Source of the DNA: UPXZ01 sp047974405
GTDB taxonomy: Bacteria > Bacteroidota > Bacteroidia > Bacteroidales > Paludibacteraceae
Length of the DNA stretch: 55,568 bases
Assembly: GCA_047974405.1 (NCBI GenBank)
Contig: JBKECI010000076.1
Coordinates: forward strand, 1-55,568
Reading direction: 5' to 3'
Both the position numbers and the translations under genes were made by a program. Below, one piece after another: positions 9,649-19,061 of the stretch. Position 1 is the first letter of the stretch. The number at the start of each line of letters is the position of its first letter. The notes under the pieces were generated by a model. That model searched no databases and had not been told where the DNA came from. It was given only the letters and a program-made list of their open reading frames with translations.

Positions 9649-10365
9649 ATGAAATATATTTATCCTCTATACTTTATCTATCAGTGGTTGGTAGCAATTC
9701 CACTTATGTTACTTTCTACATTTTTTACGACCACGAGTATCATCATTCTTTCTCCCATTTTTCCCAACAGCAAATTGGCAAACTTGCCGGCAGTAATATG
9801 GGGGAAATTTTGTTGCTACGTGTTTTTCATAAATATAAAGACCGTTGGTTTCGAACGGCTTGACAAAAAACAATCGTACATTTTTACAGCCAACCATCAA
9901 AGTATGTTCGACATACTGGTTGTTTACGGTTGGATTCCTTTCATCTTTAAGTGGATAATGAAAATGGAACTACGCAAAGTCCCTTTTATTGGAGCGGCAT
10001 CGGCGGCAGCAGGGCATATTTTTGTAGATAGAAGTAACCCCATAGCAGCAAAACACAGCATGGAAAAGGCTGCCGAACAATTGAAAAATGGAAACTCTGT
10101 CGTAATTTTTCCCGAAGGTACGCGGACAAAAACGGGTAAACTCGGAAAGTTCAAGCGCGGCGCTTTTTTACTGGCAATGGAGCTGAAACTCCCTATTGTC
10201 CCAGTTACTATCTCGGGTAGCTATGAGCGCATCAAAGGATTGAGGGTATTTCCCGGAACCATTACCCTGACAGTTCATCCCCCCTTAGATGTTACCCAAT
10301 ATGATATGAGCCAGTCTTCCGAACTCTTACGAACAACCCAAGAGATTGTGCGTAGTGGCTTATAG
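9649..10365 (+). CDS. plsC: 1-acyl-sn-glycerol-3-phosphate acyltransferase
   Basis: It transfers a fatty acyl group to lysophosphatidic acid to give phosphatidic acid at the inner membrane. The acyltransferase motif I is NHQSMFD (His83, Asp88), motif II lies around GHIFVDRSN, and motif III is FPEGTRT (156-160). An N-terminal hydrophobic stretch (about 10-38) anchors it. Length (238) is typical. It lies between the alpha-glucan terminator and recO, with no obvious operon partner. Confidence 0.93.
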   Translation: MKYIYPLYFIYQWLVAIPLMLLSTFFTTTSIIILSPIFPNSKLANLPAVIWGKFCCYVFFINIKTVGFERLDKKQSYIFTANHQSMFDILVVYGWIPFIFKWIMKMELRKVPFIGAASAAAGHIFVDRSNPIAAKHSMEKAAEQLKNGNSVVIFPEGTRTKTGKLGKFKRGAFLLAMELKLPIVPVTISGSYERIKGLRVFPGTITLTVHPPLDVTQYDMSQSSELLRTTQEIVRSGL

Positions 10366-10460
10366 TTGGTAGGAGCAAGTAGTATTATCCCCTCACAATG
10401 GCGTACTTATTACCCCTCACCTGATGCTGCGGTTCTGTCCAAATTATTAAAGTATTGTTG

Positions 10461-10468
10461 TATCTTTG
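10461..10468 (+). promoter_or_regulatory. Possible -7 promoter box upstream of recO
   Basis: TATCTTTG matches the TAnnTTTG box. No clear TTTG lies 19 bases upstream, so the match is partial. The recO ATG is 72 bases downstream. Confidence 0.35.
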
Positions 10469-10540
10469 TATTTGTTGAGTATAAAAATGTAGTGAAATTA
10501 TCATTGTTCTCAAAAAGAAATGATGGCAACGCATAGATAA

Positions 10541-11266
10541 ATGCAGACAAAAACAAAAGGAATCGTACTTCATCAGGTAAAATATACCGACTCGTCCAAT
10601 ATCGTGAGTATTTACACCCGACAATTGGGGAAAATTTCTTTTATAATACGTCGGTCAAATAATAAAAAAGCAATACAGCATACCTCGTTGCTGCAACCTC
10701 TTTCGGTTGTCGAAATAAATTTTAGTTTCCATCCGAAACGCAGCATCCACCATATAAACGAATTGAAGAGGGAATTTCCTTTTTCTCAGATTCCATTTGA
10801 TCCGATAAAGAGTTCCGTAGCCATTTTTATGGCTGAGATCTTGGGCAAAACCCTCCGATATACAGATATTGACGAACAATTGTACGATTTTTTGGAAACA
10901 TCTGTTCTTGAACTAGATAAATGCAACAGAGGGGTAGGGAATTTTCATCTCAGTTTTATGATGCAACTATCTGAATATTTGGGATTTTCTCCAAATAAGG
11001 ACCAAATTGAAACCGCCCGCTTTTTTGATTTAAAAAATGGTATTTTCGAATACTTTCAACCCGAACACCCATACTTTTTGCAACCGGAGACTACCGCTGC
11101 CTTTAAGGTATTGGTAAATATAAACTTTGATAAATTGGACGAATTATCTCTTTCCAAAAGTAGAAGAACCGAGCTTTTACACTCTTTGGTAGAATACTAT
11201 CAATTACATATTGCCGGCTTTCAAAATGTCAGTTCGTTGGATGTATTACAACATTTATGGAGCTGA
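10541..11266 (+). CDS. recO: DNA repair protein RecO
   Basis: The N-terminal OB-fold has the RecO signature (MQTKTKGIVLHQVKYTDSS, then IYTRQLGKISFIIR), and the C-terminal helical domain runs from about residue 85. RecO mediates RecA loading onto SSB-coated single strands together with RecF/RecR. The zinc-finger cysteines of many RecO proteins are absent, as is frequent in Bacteroidota. Length (241) is normal. It is followed 54 bases later by an exported protein gene on the same strand. Confidence 0.93.
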   Translation: MQTKTKGIVLHQVKYTDSSNIVSIYTRQLGKISFIIRRSNNKKAIQHTSLLQPLSVVEINFSFHPKRSIHHINELKREFPFSQIPFDPIKSSVAIFMAEILGKTLRYTDIDEQLYDFLETSVLELDKCNRGVGNFHLSFMMQLSEYLGFSPNKDQIETARFFDLKNGIFEYFQPEHPYFLQPETTAAFKVLVNINFDKLDELSLSKSRRTELLHSLVEYYQLHIAGFQNVSSLDVLQHLWS

Positions 11267-11320
11267 CAACGTTCTTTCTATGAAAGTTTTGTACTCAATT
11301 ATTAATTATCCTGACAATAA

Positions 11321-12634
11321 ATGACTATGTCGCGCGCAAACAGATATTCTAAAAGAGGGTCGGCTATAAACATCATCATAGTATTGTTTTCTTTGCAACT
11401 GTTACCCTCAAATATTTTAGCTGACGGCTACTGGCTTTCCCAAAATTTAGATTCGGTGTATGTCTCTTATTCGGGTGTGGTAGCAGATAAGAAAAACGGT
11501 GAGAAATTACCGTTTGCCCACATTTCAATTTTATCTTCGGGAATTTCGACAGTTACCAACAGTCGGGGAGAGTTTCTTTTAAAAATTCCTGTTTCAATGA
11601 AAGAGCAAAGTATCGAAATTACATTGATAGGCTATCAAACATTGAGAATCCCAATAGGCGAGTTAGACGAAAAGAAAAATAAGATTTATTTGACGCAAAC
11701 GGGTATTACGCTACCCGAAGTAAGCGTAATTCTATCGGGCAACGCGTTGGAAACTGTCAAGAAGATGTTGAATAAAAGAGATGAAAATTACGATCAAACA
11801 GACAGGCTGATGACCGCTTTTTACAGAGAAATCATCAAAAAAAGAAATACTCCCGTTTCTATTTCTGAATCTGTGGTAGAAATATACAAAGAATCGTATA
11901 GTAGCTATCGACAAGACGGGGTTTCTTTGGTAAAATCGAGGAAAAGCACCGATTACGAAAAATTGGATACTTTGGTTTTTAAACTGATGGGAGGACCTTA
12001 CAACACTCTCTTTATAGATGTAATGAAATATCCCGAATATTTTATGGGTAATGATAATTTGACCGATTATGAATTTAAATACGCAGGATATGATAAAATA
12101 GATGAACTTCCTATTTTGATAATCGAATTTAAGCAAAACCGAAATATAAAAGAACCCCTCTTTTATGGTAAACTCTATATTGATATCCAAAATTTTGGAT
12201 TGGCGAGGGCCGAATTTGATGTAGATTTGGGCAGTCCGCAAAAAGCTGCTATGCTTTTCATCCGCAAAAAACCTTTTAACGCCAAGGTATCGGCAACCAA
12301 AGCACACTATATAATCGACTATCATTTTGCCTATGGCAAATGGAGATTTGCTTACAGTCGGATAGATTTGGGATTGAAATTAGATTGGAATAAGAAATTT
12401 TTTAACACCTACTACAACACTTCCGTTGAAATGGCGGCGACCAATTGGAATATGCACCCCGATAAAAAGATATTTAAAGAGAAAAATGCCATTTACCCTT
12501 CTATTGTGTTGCAAGATGCTGTTTTAGGCTTTGAAGATAGCAATTTTTGGGGAGAAAATAATATTATAGAACCCGAAAAACCGATAGAAAACGCTATCAA
12601 AAAGATAGAAAAACAATTAATAAAAGAAAAATAG
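11321..12634 (+). CDS. Exported protein with N-terminal carboxypeptidase-regulatory-like (CarboxypepD_reg) domain
   Basis: A long signal peptide precedes a beta-sandwich domain (about 45-135) of the CarboxypepD_reg type: SGVVADKKNGEKLPFAHISI, then TVTNSRGEFLLKIP and GYQTLRIPIG. The remaining 300 residues form a beta-rich region without catalytic motifs that I can recognise, ending in a charged helix. No TonB plug or outer-membrane barrel follows. Proteins with this layout are common and uncharacterised in Bacteroidota and are probably periplasmic or outer-membrane associated. The start could be Met1 (11321) or Met3 (11327). The function is unknown. Confidence 0.8.
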   Translation: MTMSRANRYSKRGSAINIIIVLFSLQLLPSNILADGYWLSQNLDSVYVSYSGVVADKKNGEKLPFAHISILSSGISTVTNSRGEFLLKIPVSMKEQSIEITLIGYQTLRIPIGELDEKKNKIYLTQTGITLPEVSVILSGNALETVKKMLNKRDENYDQTDRLMTAFYREIIKKRNTPVSISESVVEIYKESYSSYRQDGVSLVKSRKSTDYEKLDTLVFKLMGGPYNTLFIDVMKYPEYFMGNDNLTDYEFKYAGYDKIDELPILIIEFKQNRNIKEPLFYGKLYIDIQNFGLARAEFDVDLGSPQKAAMLFIRKKPFNAKVSATKAHYIIDYHFAYGKWRFAYSRIDLGLKLDWNKKFFNTYYNTSVEMAATNWNMHPDKKIFKEKNAIYPSIVLQDAVLGFEDSNFWGENNIIEPEKPIENAIKKIEKQLIKEK

Positions 12635-12676
12635 AACGAGAAAAACAGAAAAATGTTTTTCTAAAAAATTAGAGAA

Positions 12677-14344
12677 ATGAATAAAGAAGTGACTATTTAC
12701 TGTAAAAACACACAAGACTATCATACCTATCCGCTTGGAGTTTCGCTGCTCGAAATTTACACCGATCTAGGTATCAATCTAAAATACAAAGTAGTAGCCG
12801 CACGTGTAAATTACAAGGTAGAAGACCTCCGATTTTTGGTTTACAAACCCAAAGACATCGAGTTTATTGATGCAAGCATCCCTTCGGGAATGCGGGTATA
12901 TGTGAGAAGTTTATCTATGTTGCTGGCACGAGCTGTTTCGGAACTTTTTCCCCAAGCCGTTTTACATATCGAGCATCCTATATCCAAAGGGTATTATTGC
13001 AGAATAGAGCAACTCAGCGAAACGCTTACCTCGCAAACAATCGTCAAAATCAAAGAAAGAATGTGGCAAATCATTAAAAGGAAAGAGCCATTTGTGTGCA
13101 AAGAGAAACAGACAAAAATAGTAAAACAGATATTTCAGAACAGAGACAACCGCACCAATAAGGATTCTCTTTTTGAAACACTGGGAGACCCCTATTCGAG
13201 ATATTTTACTCTGGGCAGCTATGCCGACTACTACACGGGCGTATTACTTCCCTCCTCCGATTATATAGATATGTTTGATTTGATTGAATATTACGATGGA
13301 ATGCTGTTGAAAATACCTCACAGAGAAAATCCGGTAATGCTCGAAGATATGATATTTCAGCCAAAAATGTTTGAGATATTCAAAGAATACCTTGATTGGA
13401 ACCGGATTATGAATCTCAAAACGGTCGGAGAATTTAATGTAGCAAGTAAAAACAAACAAACATTTAATCTGATAAAAATTGCCGAAGCGCTTCACGAAAA
13501 GAAAGTAGCCTCTATCGCGGACAGGATTCAAACCAAAGGAGAGGTAAAATTTGTTTTGATATCGGGACCATCTTCTTCGGGAAAGACCACTTTCAGCAAA
13601 CGACTTTCTGTACAGCTAATGGTAAGTGGCTTAAAACCGGTAGCTATCTCGCTCGACAACTATTTTGTGGATAGGCAAAACACTCCCAAAGACGAGAATG
13701 GAGAGTGGGATTTTGAATCGATACATGCACTCGACATCCCTTTTTTTAGACAGCAATTGAGAGAGCTGATAAGTGGAGAAGAAATAGAATTACCTTTTTA
13801 TAATTTTGAAGATGGAAAACGGCATTTTAAAGGAGAAAAATTAAAACTCAAAGAAGATACTATTCTTATTTTGGAAGGTATCCATGCGTTGAATCCCGAA
13901 CTTACAACAGGTATCCCGAAAGAATCAATATTTAAAATATATGTATCGGCACTCACTACTATATCTATAGACGAGCATAACTGGATACCCACAGCCGACG
14001 TCCGATTGTTGCGGAGAATCATACGCGATTATCAATTCAGAAACTACAGTGGCAGAGACACCATAGGGCGGTGGAACAGCGTAAGGCGCGGAGAAGAAAA
14101 GTGGATTTTCCCCTATCAAGAGAATGCAGACGTAATGTTTAATTCGGCGCTTATCTTTGAACTGGCAGTGTTGAAGAGGTATGCTGAACCCATTTTGGAA
14201 CAAGTGCCAAAATACTGCGAAGAATATACCGAAGCACACCGCCTGATTAAATTTTTAAGGTATTTTGTACCAATCCACGACCGTGAAATACCACCCACAT
14301 CACTGCTGCGGGAATTTGTGGGTGGGAGCAGTTTCCGGTATTGA
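12677..14344 (+). CDS. Nucleoside (uridine) kinase family protein fused to a threonyl-tRNA-synthetase-like N-terminus
   Basis: The C-terminal half is a uridine-kinase/phosphoribulokinase P-loop domain: Walker A GPSSSGKTT (297-305), the SLDNYFVDR segment, and EGIHALNP. The N-terminal about 230 residues resemble the TGS plus second-additional domains of threonyl-tRNA synthetase (ubiquitin-like YPLGVSLLEIY start, then IEHPISKGYYCRIE). The fusion is recurrent in Bacteroidota and Firmicutes and usually annotated nucleoside kinase. Phosphorylation of a nucleoside with ATP is the likely reaction, while the role of the synthetase-like module is not established. It lies 42 bases after the exported protein and is convergent with gldG. 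Confidence 0.85.
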   Translation: MNKEVTIYCKNTQDYHTYPLGVSLLEIYTDLGINLKYKVVAARVNYKVEDLRFLVYKPKDIEFIDASIPSGMRVYVRSLSMLLARAVSELFPQAVLHIEHPISKGYYCRIEQLSETLTSQTIVKIKERMWQIIKRKEPFVCKEKQTKIVKQIFQNRDNRTNKDSLFETLGDPYSRYFTLGSYADYYTGVLLPSSDYIDMFDLIEYYDGMLLKIPHRENPVMLEDMIFQPKMFEIFKEYLDWNRIMNLKTVGEFNVASKNKQTFNLIKIAEALHEKKVASIADRIQTKGEVKFVLISGPSSSGKTTFSKRLSVQLMVSGLKPVAISLDNYFVDRQNTPKDENGEWDFESIHALDIPFFRQQLRELISGEEIELPFYNFEDGKRHFKGEKLKLKEDTILILEGIHALNPELTTGIPKESIFKIYVSALTTISIDEHNWIPTADVRLLRRIIRDYQFRNYSGRDTIGRWNSVRRGEEKWIFPYQENADVMFNSALIFELAVLKRYAEPILEQVPKYCEEYTEAHRLIKFLRYFVPIHDREIPPTSLLREFVGGSSFRY

Positions 14345-14387
14345 CAGCAATACCTAACCATTGACACTGTATGTTTGTTCACAATAT

Positions 14388-16070
14388 TTACCTTGCATAT
14401 TTCCTCTTTCTCAAAATTTGGTAAGCAAATCCTGCCATTATAAGCAGTAAGAGAGGGAGTACAATATTTACCGTTTGCCATTTGGCGCGCTCGGCAACAA
14501 CAACTTTTTGGTTTAGCAGCCGCCATTTGGTAGTTCGGTTACGCAAATTCATCCAACCATCCCGATCGGTAAGATATAGTACGGCATTGGCGATAAGTTC
14601 GTTATTACCAAATTGTTGATTCATAAATCTGTCAAATCCAAGTGGTAATGCACGAATGGAGTCGCTTTGCCGTTCTACATCGTTTTTGATAATATTGCCA
14701 CAAGCTACAAAAATTTGTCGGGTAGGCTCGCTCTCCCTTTTTATTGTCGGAGGATTTACAATATCGGGAGGGGGCATACGATTTTCAAAGTTGGAAAGAA
14801 AAACTCCCTCCAACACAACACCTACCGGAACGTAAGCCTTGCTGAAATAGTTATTGTCTTTCAAATCTCGGATATCAGACAGCGAGACATCAACCGGCGT
14901 TTGTAATATGTGCGTATTAGTGGAAGTAGCTATCAAAAGAGTCTTTTGCAAATTTTTCATATCGCCTACCATATCTATCATTGAGCAAAAAGAAGCCTTT
15001 ACCTGGGGAATATTACGTGTAATTGCATGCTCATTGGAGGTGAGTAAGAGTGGTGCCAGTGTCCAAGGCATTGACTCAAAGTGAGGTTGTTCTCCGCCGG
15101 AGGCAACGTTTACAGGCACATGTACGCTTTGGACATCTTCGAGCAAAACAGGATTGATACGAACTCCGTACTTGAAAAACATATCGCTCAAGTTCAAATC
15201 CAAACCAATAGCGGGAGACCTTCCCTGTGTCGAAAAGCTCTCTTGCGAAATTCTTACTCCATCCACCAACCAAAGTACACGCCCTCCGCGCATAATGTAT
15301 TGATCGATGACAAATTTGTCTTTTTCGCTGAATGCTGTAAGCGGTTTGGCGATTATGATTGCTCTGTAGCTGTCTAATACCGAAATATCGTTTTCGATAA
15401 TGCCTCTGTCTATCTGAAAATATTTACTCAATGTTTTGCTGATGTCGTATGTGTAAATTTCATCTAGCTCGCCGTGTCCTTCGATAAAGGCAATTTTTGC
15501 AATTTGCGTATTGACCAATCGGCGTATGGCATCGATCATAGTAAATTCTAAATTTTCAACAGAAGCATTGAGATTTTCTTCTCCACTCAGTCCTCTCAAA
15601 TTTTTAAGAATATTTACAGATAAGGTTTTTCCCCTATAGCTAATTTTGATCCAAGGGTAAACGATTTTTTGAATAATTTTTCCCTCTTTATCTTTTTCGT
15701 AAATAGAAGTTGCCACCATTCCCCGTCTTTCCATTTCCAAATAGTTTTCTTTCCGTCTTTCGTCAGATTCAGCTTCCGAAGGATTTTGATAGTGGATATT
15801 GGGAGGGGTGTTGGCATACATGCTCAACTCGTGAATCATTTCGGCAGTCGCTTTCTTCAACCGAAGAAATCCGGGATTCAAATCTCCGGTAAGGTAAACT
15901 GTAATTTCCATCGGTTCCGTAACGTTTTTCATCAGTTGTTTGGTCGATTTACTAATACTGTAACGCTTATCAGAAGTTAAGTCTATCCGAAAAAAATAAT
16001 AGTGTGATACCCATATCAAGCCGATGGCCAACGCAAAAAGGATAATATTTTCTTTTAAAAAACGATTCAT
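14388..16070 (-). CDS. gldG: GldG-like ABC transporter auxiliary protein
   Basis: An N-terminal transmembrane helix (about 7-26) precedes a large periplasmic region (LTSDKRYSISKSTKQLM, ITVYLTGDLNPGFLRLKKAT, then IEGHGELDE), and a C-terminal helix sits just before a basic RKRKYAR tail. This is the GldG family layout. GldG works with GldA (ATPase) and GldF (permease) in Flavobacterium gliding, but orthologues occur widely in non-gliding Bacteroidales with unknown roles. I chose MNRFLKEN at 16070 over an open upstream Met at 16100. No gldF or gldA is adjacent on either side, which is unusual. Confidence 0.88.
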   Translation of the reverse strand: MNRFLKENIILFALAIGLIWVSHYYFFRIDLTSDKRYSISKSTKQLMKNVTEPMEITVYLTGDLNPGFLRLKKATAEMIHELSMYANTPPNIHYQNPSEAESDERRKENYLEMERRGMVATSIYEKDKEGKIIQKIVYPWIKISYRGKTLSVNILKNLRGLSGEENLNASVENLEFTMIDAIRRLVNTQIAKIAFIEGHGELDEIYTYDISKTLSKYFQIDRGIIENDISVLDSYRAIIIAKPLTAFSEKDKFVIDQYIMRGGRVLWLVDGVRISQESFSTQGRSPAIGLDLNLSDMFFKYGVRINPVLLEDVQSVHVPVNVASGGEQPHFESMPWTLAPLLLTSNEHAITRNIPQVKASFCSMIDMVGDMKNLQKTLLIATSTNTHILQTPVDVSLSDIRDLKDNNYFSKAYVPVGVVLEGVFLSNFENRMPPPDIVNPPTIKRESEPTRQIFVACGNIIKNDVERQSDSIRALPLGFDRFMNQQFGNNELIANAVLYLTDRDGWMNLRNRTTKWRLLNQKVVVAERAKWQTVNIVLPLLLLIMAGFAYQILRKRKYAR

Positions 16071-16275
16071 AAATATTTTTTCTATTGCAAAGATAATCAT
16101 TTAAGGGTATTCTATAATGCGAAAGAAAAGGGCAATTGTTTTGTAATAAGAAAAAGATACCTATATTGCCTTTTCATACATACAAGAAAAACAAAAATAT
16201 CATTATAAATGTATAAAATTTAAACCCTGTATCGTTTTATAAGTCTTACTAACTATTACGTACATCAACAACTTT

Positions 16276-18735
16276 ATGAAAAAATCATTGTCATCGCTAT
16301 TGCTCTCTTTTATTTGCTTTTCATCCGCGTTCTCATCCGATATTCAGGGAAAAATTATCAATGCCACTACTAAATCTCCAATGGAATTTGTAACCGTCAG
16401 TATTTCTAAAAAAGAAACCGGAAAAATAGCCGGTGGGAGCTTAACCAACTCACTGGGTGTGTTTGATATAAATTCCATATCTCCGGGAAACTACACGTTA
16501 AAAGTCAGTTTTGTTGGTTTTAAGCCTATAAATAGAGATATTACTGTTGCAGAGCAAAAGTTGCACTTGGGCGAAATCAATATAGAAGAAGACAGCAAAA
16601 TGTTGAAGGAGGTAGAAATCGTAGGGCAGGGTTCGCAAATGAAATTTGATATCGACAAAAAGATTTTTAGTGTCGATCAAAATATTGCCGCCTCGGGCGG
16701 ATCGGCTACAGAAGTCTTACAAAACATCCCATCGGTCAATGTCGATAACGAGGGTAATGTTTCTTTAAGAAACAACGAGAATGTCGAAATCTGGATAAAC
16801 GGAAGACCTTCGGGACTCACGGCAGATAATCGCGCACAAGTTTTGCAACAACTCCCTGCCGAAAATCTGGAATCTATCGAAATCATGACCAATCCTTCGG
16901 CAAAATTCAGTCCCGAAGGTACCGCCGGAATCATCAATCTGGTAATGAAAAAAGATCGAAAAGCAGGATATTACGGAAGTGCAAGCTTGGGAGGAATGAT
17001 GACAAACGGTAATAAAGTAGGAGGTTTGGCAAATATCTCGTTAAATTACAGCCATAAGAAAGTGGAATCGTATATGAACTTAGGGGTAAGGAAAATGGGA
17101 ATGGAGGGTGAAAGCCTAACAAAACGAACCAACTACAGCAATGGAGATACCACCCATTTGTACCAAGATGAAGTTTCAGACCGTAATTTCGGAGGACTCT
17201 TCTTCCGTGCCGGCGTTGATTATCACCTAAACGACAAAAATACCCTCGGTATCTCAGGGTTTGGAATGTCCGGAAAATTCGACAGTAATTCGGACGTTAG
17301 TTATCTGCTGAAAGATAAAAACCGGTCAGACACCTTACAGCATTATCTCAGAAATACTTCAGAAGAAGGTACTCGTGAAGGATTCAATATAAATGGCTAC
17401 CACAAAATAGATTTCGACACCAAAGGCTCCAATCTGACGACCAACTTGGGATACTCCGGCTTTAATATGGGCAGAGACAATAGTTATGAAGAAAACATCA
17501 AAATTCCTACTGCCCAATACAACAATATTTCTCAACAATCGGATAATCTGAACAAAGAAATAGAATTAAAATCGGATTTTACAAAGAAAATAACCGAAAA
17601 CGAGCGGATGGAAGCCGGATGGAATAGCTCGTACGAACAGAGAAAAAGCCTTGCCGACGGATTCAATAAGGTAACTAAAGTAGCTATAGACGAGTATTTC
17701 AACGACTTTACCAACGACGAATGGATACACGCCGCCTATTTTACCTACGGAAAAAAGATCAACAAATTATCTTTGCAAGCCGGCTTGCGGGGAGAATATC
17801 AAATCAGACACATCAAAACAGTTTCAAAAACCGATACGATAGAGACTAACCCCAGTGATGATTTTCAGCTGTTTCCAAGTGTTTATTTGGGGTATTCGCT
17901 GCCCAGCAACAACGAAATACAACTCAACTATACCCGCAGGGTAAACCGCCCTCGAGGCAGACAAATCAATTCGTTCAGAGACTATTCGAATCCTGCCGCT
18001 GTATCGTACGGAAATCCGCTTCTAACCCCCGAATACGCATCAGCCTTTGAACTGAACTACCTGAAAAATTGGGATAATCACTCCATTTCAACATCGGCCT
18101 ACCACAGATTTACAACCGATGTAATCCAACAGGTAAATTTTTATCAAGAAGGACTGATGCACAGTACTTATATGAACTTGACAAAACAGAAAAATACCGG
18201 TCTGGAATTTGTTGCAAAAAACAGACTGTTCTCAATATTAAACCTGACCACCTCTCTCAATATGTATTACAACAAAATAGACGCCTCAAAATACACCTCT
18301 ATGTCGGGTCAAACAATCAATATAGAAGGGAAAGAGAACTTTACCTGGGATTCCAAACTGATAGCCAACATACTGTTTGGCAAAACATTTTCGGGGCAAG
18401 TTACGGCACAGTATCAGGCTCCGCAAGTAATAGGGCAAGGCACCCGCTACGAAATGTATTCTGTCGATTTCGGATTACGAAAAACTTTTTTCGACCGCAA
18501 TCTTTCGCTTGCCCTGACCGGGCGCGATATTTTTAATAGTCGCAAAGTGAGAACCTCTACCTCAGGCAGTGGATTTACGCAAACTTATGAGAGTCTGAAA
18601 GGGGGGAGAATGGGGGGCGGACGCGTGATAGGGCTTACCGCAACCTATAGTTTTGGAAATATGAAACCTAAGCAGCAAGATAGAGCCAAACAACAAAGTC
18701 AGAACGGTGACGCAGGGATGGAAATGGAAGAATAG
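16276..18735 (+). CDS. TonB-dependent receptor / outer-membrane beta-barrel family protein
   Basis: A signal peptide (1-20) is followed by a CarboxypepD_reg-like domain (about 22-105), a TonB plug (about 118-225; INGRPSGLTADN, IEIMTNPSAKFSPEGTAGIINLVMK) and a barrel of the OMP_b-brl_3 type to about residue 790, ending GLTATYSFG. A hydrophilic Gln/Glu-rich tail follows. The 819-residue length and the absence of a SusD partner separate it from SusC glycan importers. The substrate is unknown; this branch often relates to metal or peptide uptake, but nothing here proves that. It is a single-gene unit, divergent from gldG. Confidence 0.9.
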   Translation: MKKSLSSLLLSFICFSSAFSSDIQGKIINATTKSPMEFVTVSISKKETGKIAGGSLTNSLGVFDINSISPGNYTLKVSFVGFKPINRDITVAEQKLHLGEINIEEDSKMLKEVEIVGQGSQMKFDIDKKIFSVDQNIAASGGSATEVLQNIPSVNVDNEGNVSLRNNENVEIWINGRPSGLTADNRAQVLQQLPAENLESIEIMTNPSAKFSPEGTAGIINLVMKKDRKAGYYGSASLGGMMTNGNKVGGLANISLNYSHKKVESYMNLGVRKMGMEGESLTKRTNYSNGDTTHLYQDEVSDRNFGGLFFRAGVDYHLNDKNTLGISGFGMSGKFDSNSDVSYLLKDKNRSDTLQHYLRNTSEEGTREGFNINGYHKIDFDTKGSNLTTNLGYSGFNMGRDNSYEENIKIPTAQYNNISQQSDNLNKEIELKSDFTKKITENERMEAGWNSSYEQRKSLADGFNKVTKVAIDEYFNDFTNDEWIHAAYFTYGKKINKLSLQAGLRGEYQIRHIKTVSKTDTIETNPSDDFQLFPSVYLGYSLPSNNEIQLNYTRRVNRPRGRQINSFRDYSNPAAVSYGNPLLTPEYASAFELNYLKNWDNHSISTSAYHRFTTDVIQQVNFYQEGLMHSTYMNLTKQKNTGLEFVAKNRLFSILNLTTSLNMYYNKIDASKYTSMSGQTINIEGKENFTWDSKLIANILFGKTFSGQVTAQYQAPQVIGQGTRYEMYSVDFGLRKTFFDRNLSLALTGRDIFNSRKVRTSTSGSGFTQTYESLKGGRMGGGRVIGLTATYSFGNMKPKQQDRAKQQSQNGDAGMEMEE

Positions 18736-19061
18736 GACGTAAAAATACGAGTTCAATTTTATGCCAGAGAAAGTATGCTGCCTGATGGGGTACTTTACTT
18801 ATTTTGCTGTATTTTTATTATTTATCCAAAGTAAAAAGTAACTCCAGTATCCCAATAAGCAGAAAAATAAATTTGTAACGATTATCTCGTTACAAACATT
18901 TTCTGAGATAGCAAAAAACAACAGTTTTCTCCCCTCAAAAATGTAGTTTTTGTCCAGAAATTAATACCTTTGCATGTATAAAATTTTATCCATATGAAAC
19001 CAGTATGATTAAAATAATCATTCAAAGTTGCATCTGGCAATAAAAAATCAATGATAAATAG
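18736..19061. other. Intergenic region between TonB receptor and proC
   Basis: Holds a perfect 10-5-10 inverted repeat at 18872-18896 and a TACCTTTG box at 18965-18972 that could serve as the proC -7 element. There is no well-placed TTTG at -33. No coding potential is evident. Confidence 0.5.
18872..18896. repeat. Perfect inverted repeat, 10-bp arms
   Basis: TTTGTAACGA, loop TTATC, TCGTTACAAA. It could be a terminator of the receptor gene or an operator upstream of the proC promoter box about 70 bases away. There is no clear T-tract, which favours a protein-binding site. Confidence 0.5.
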
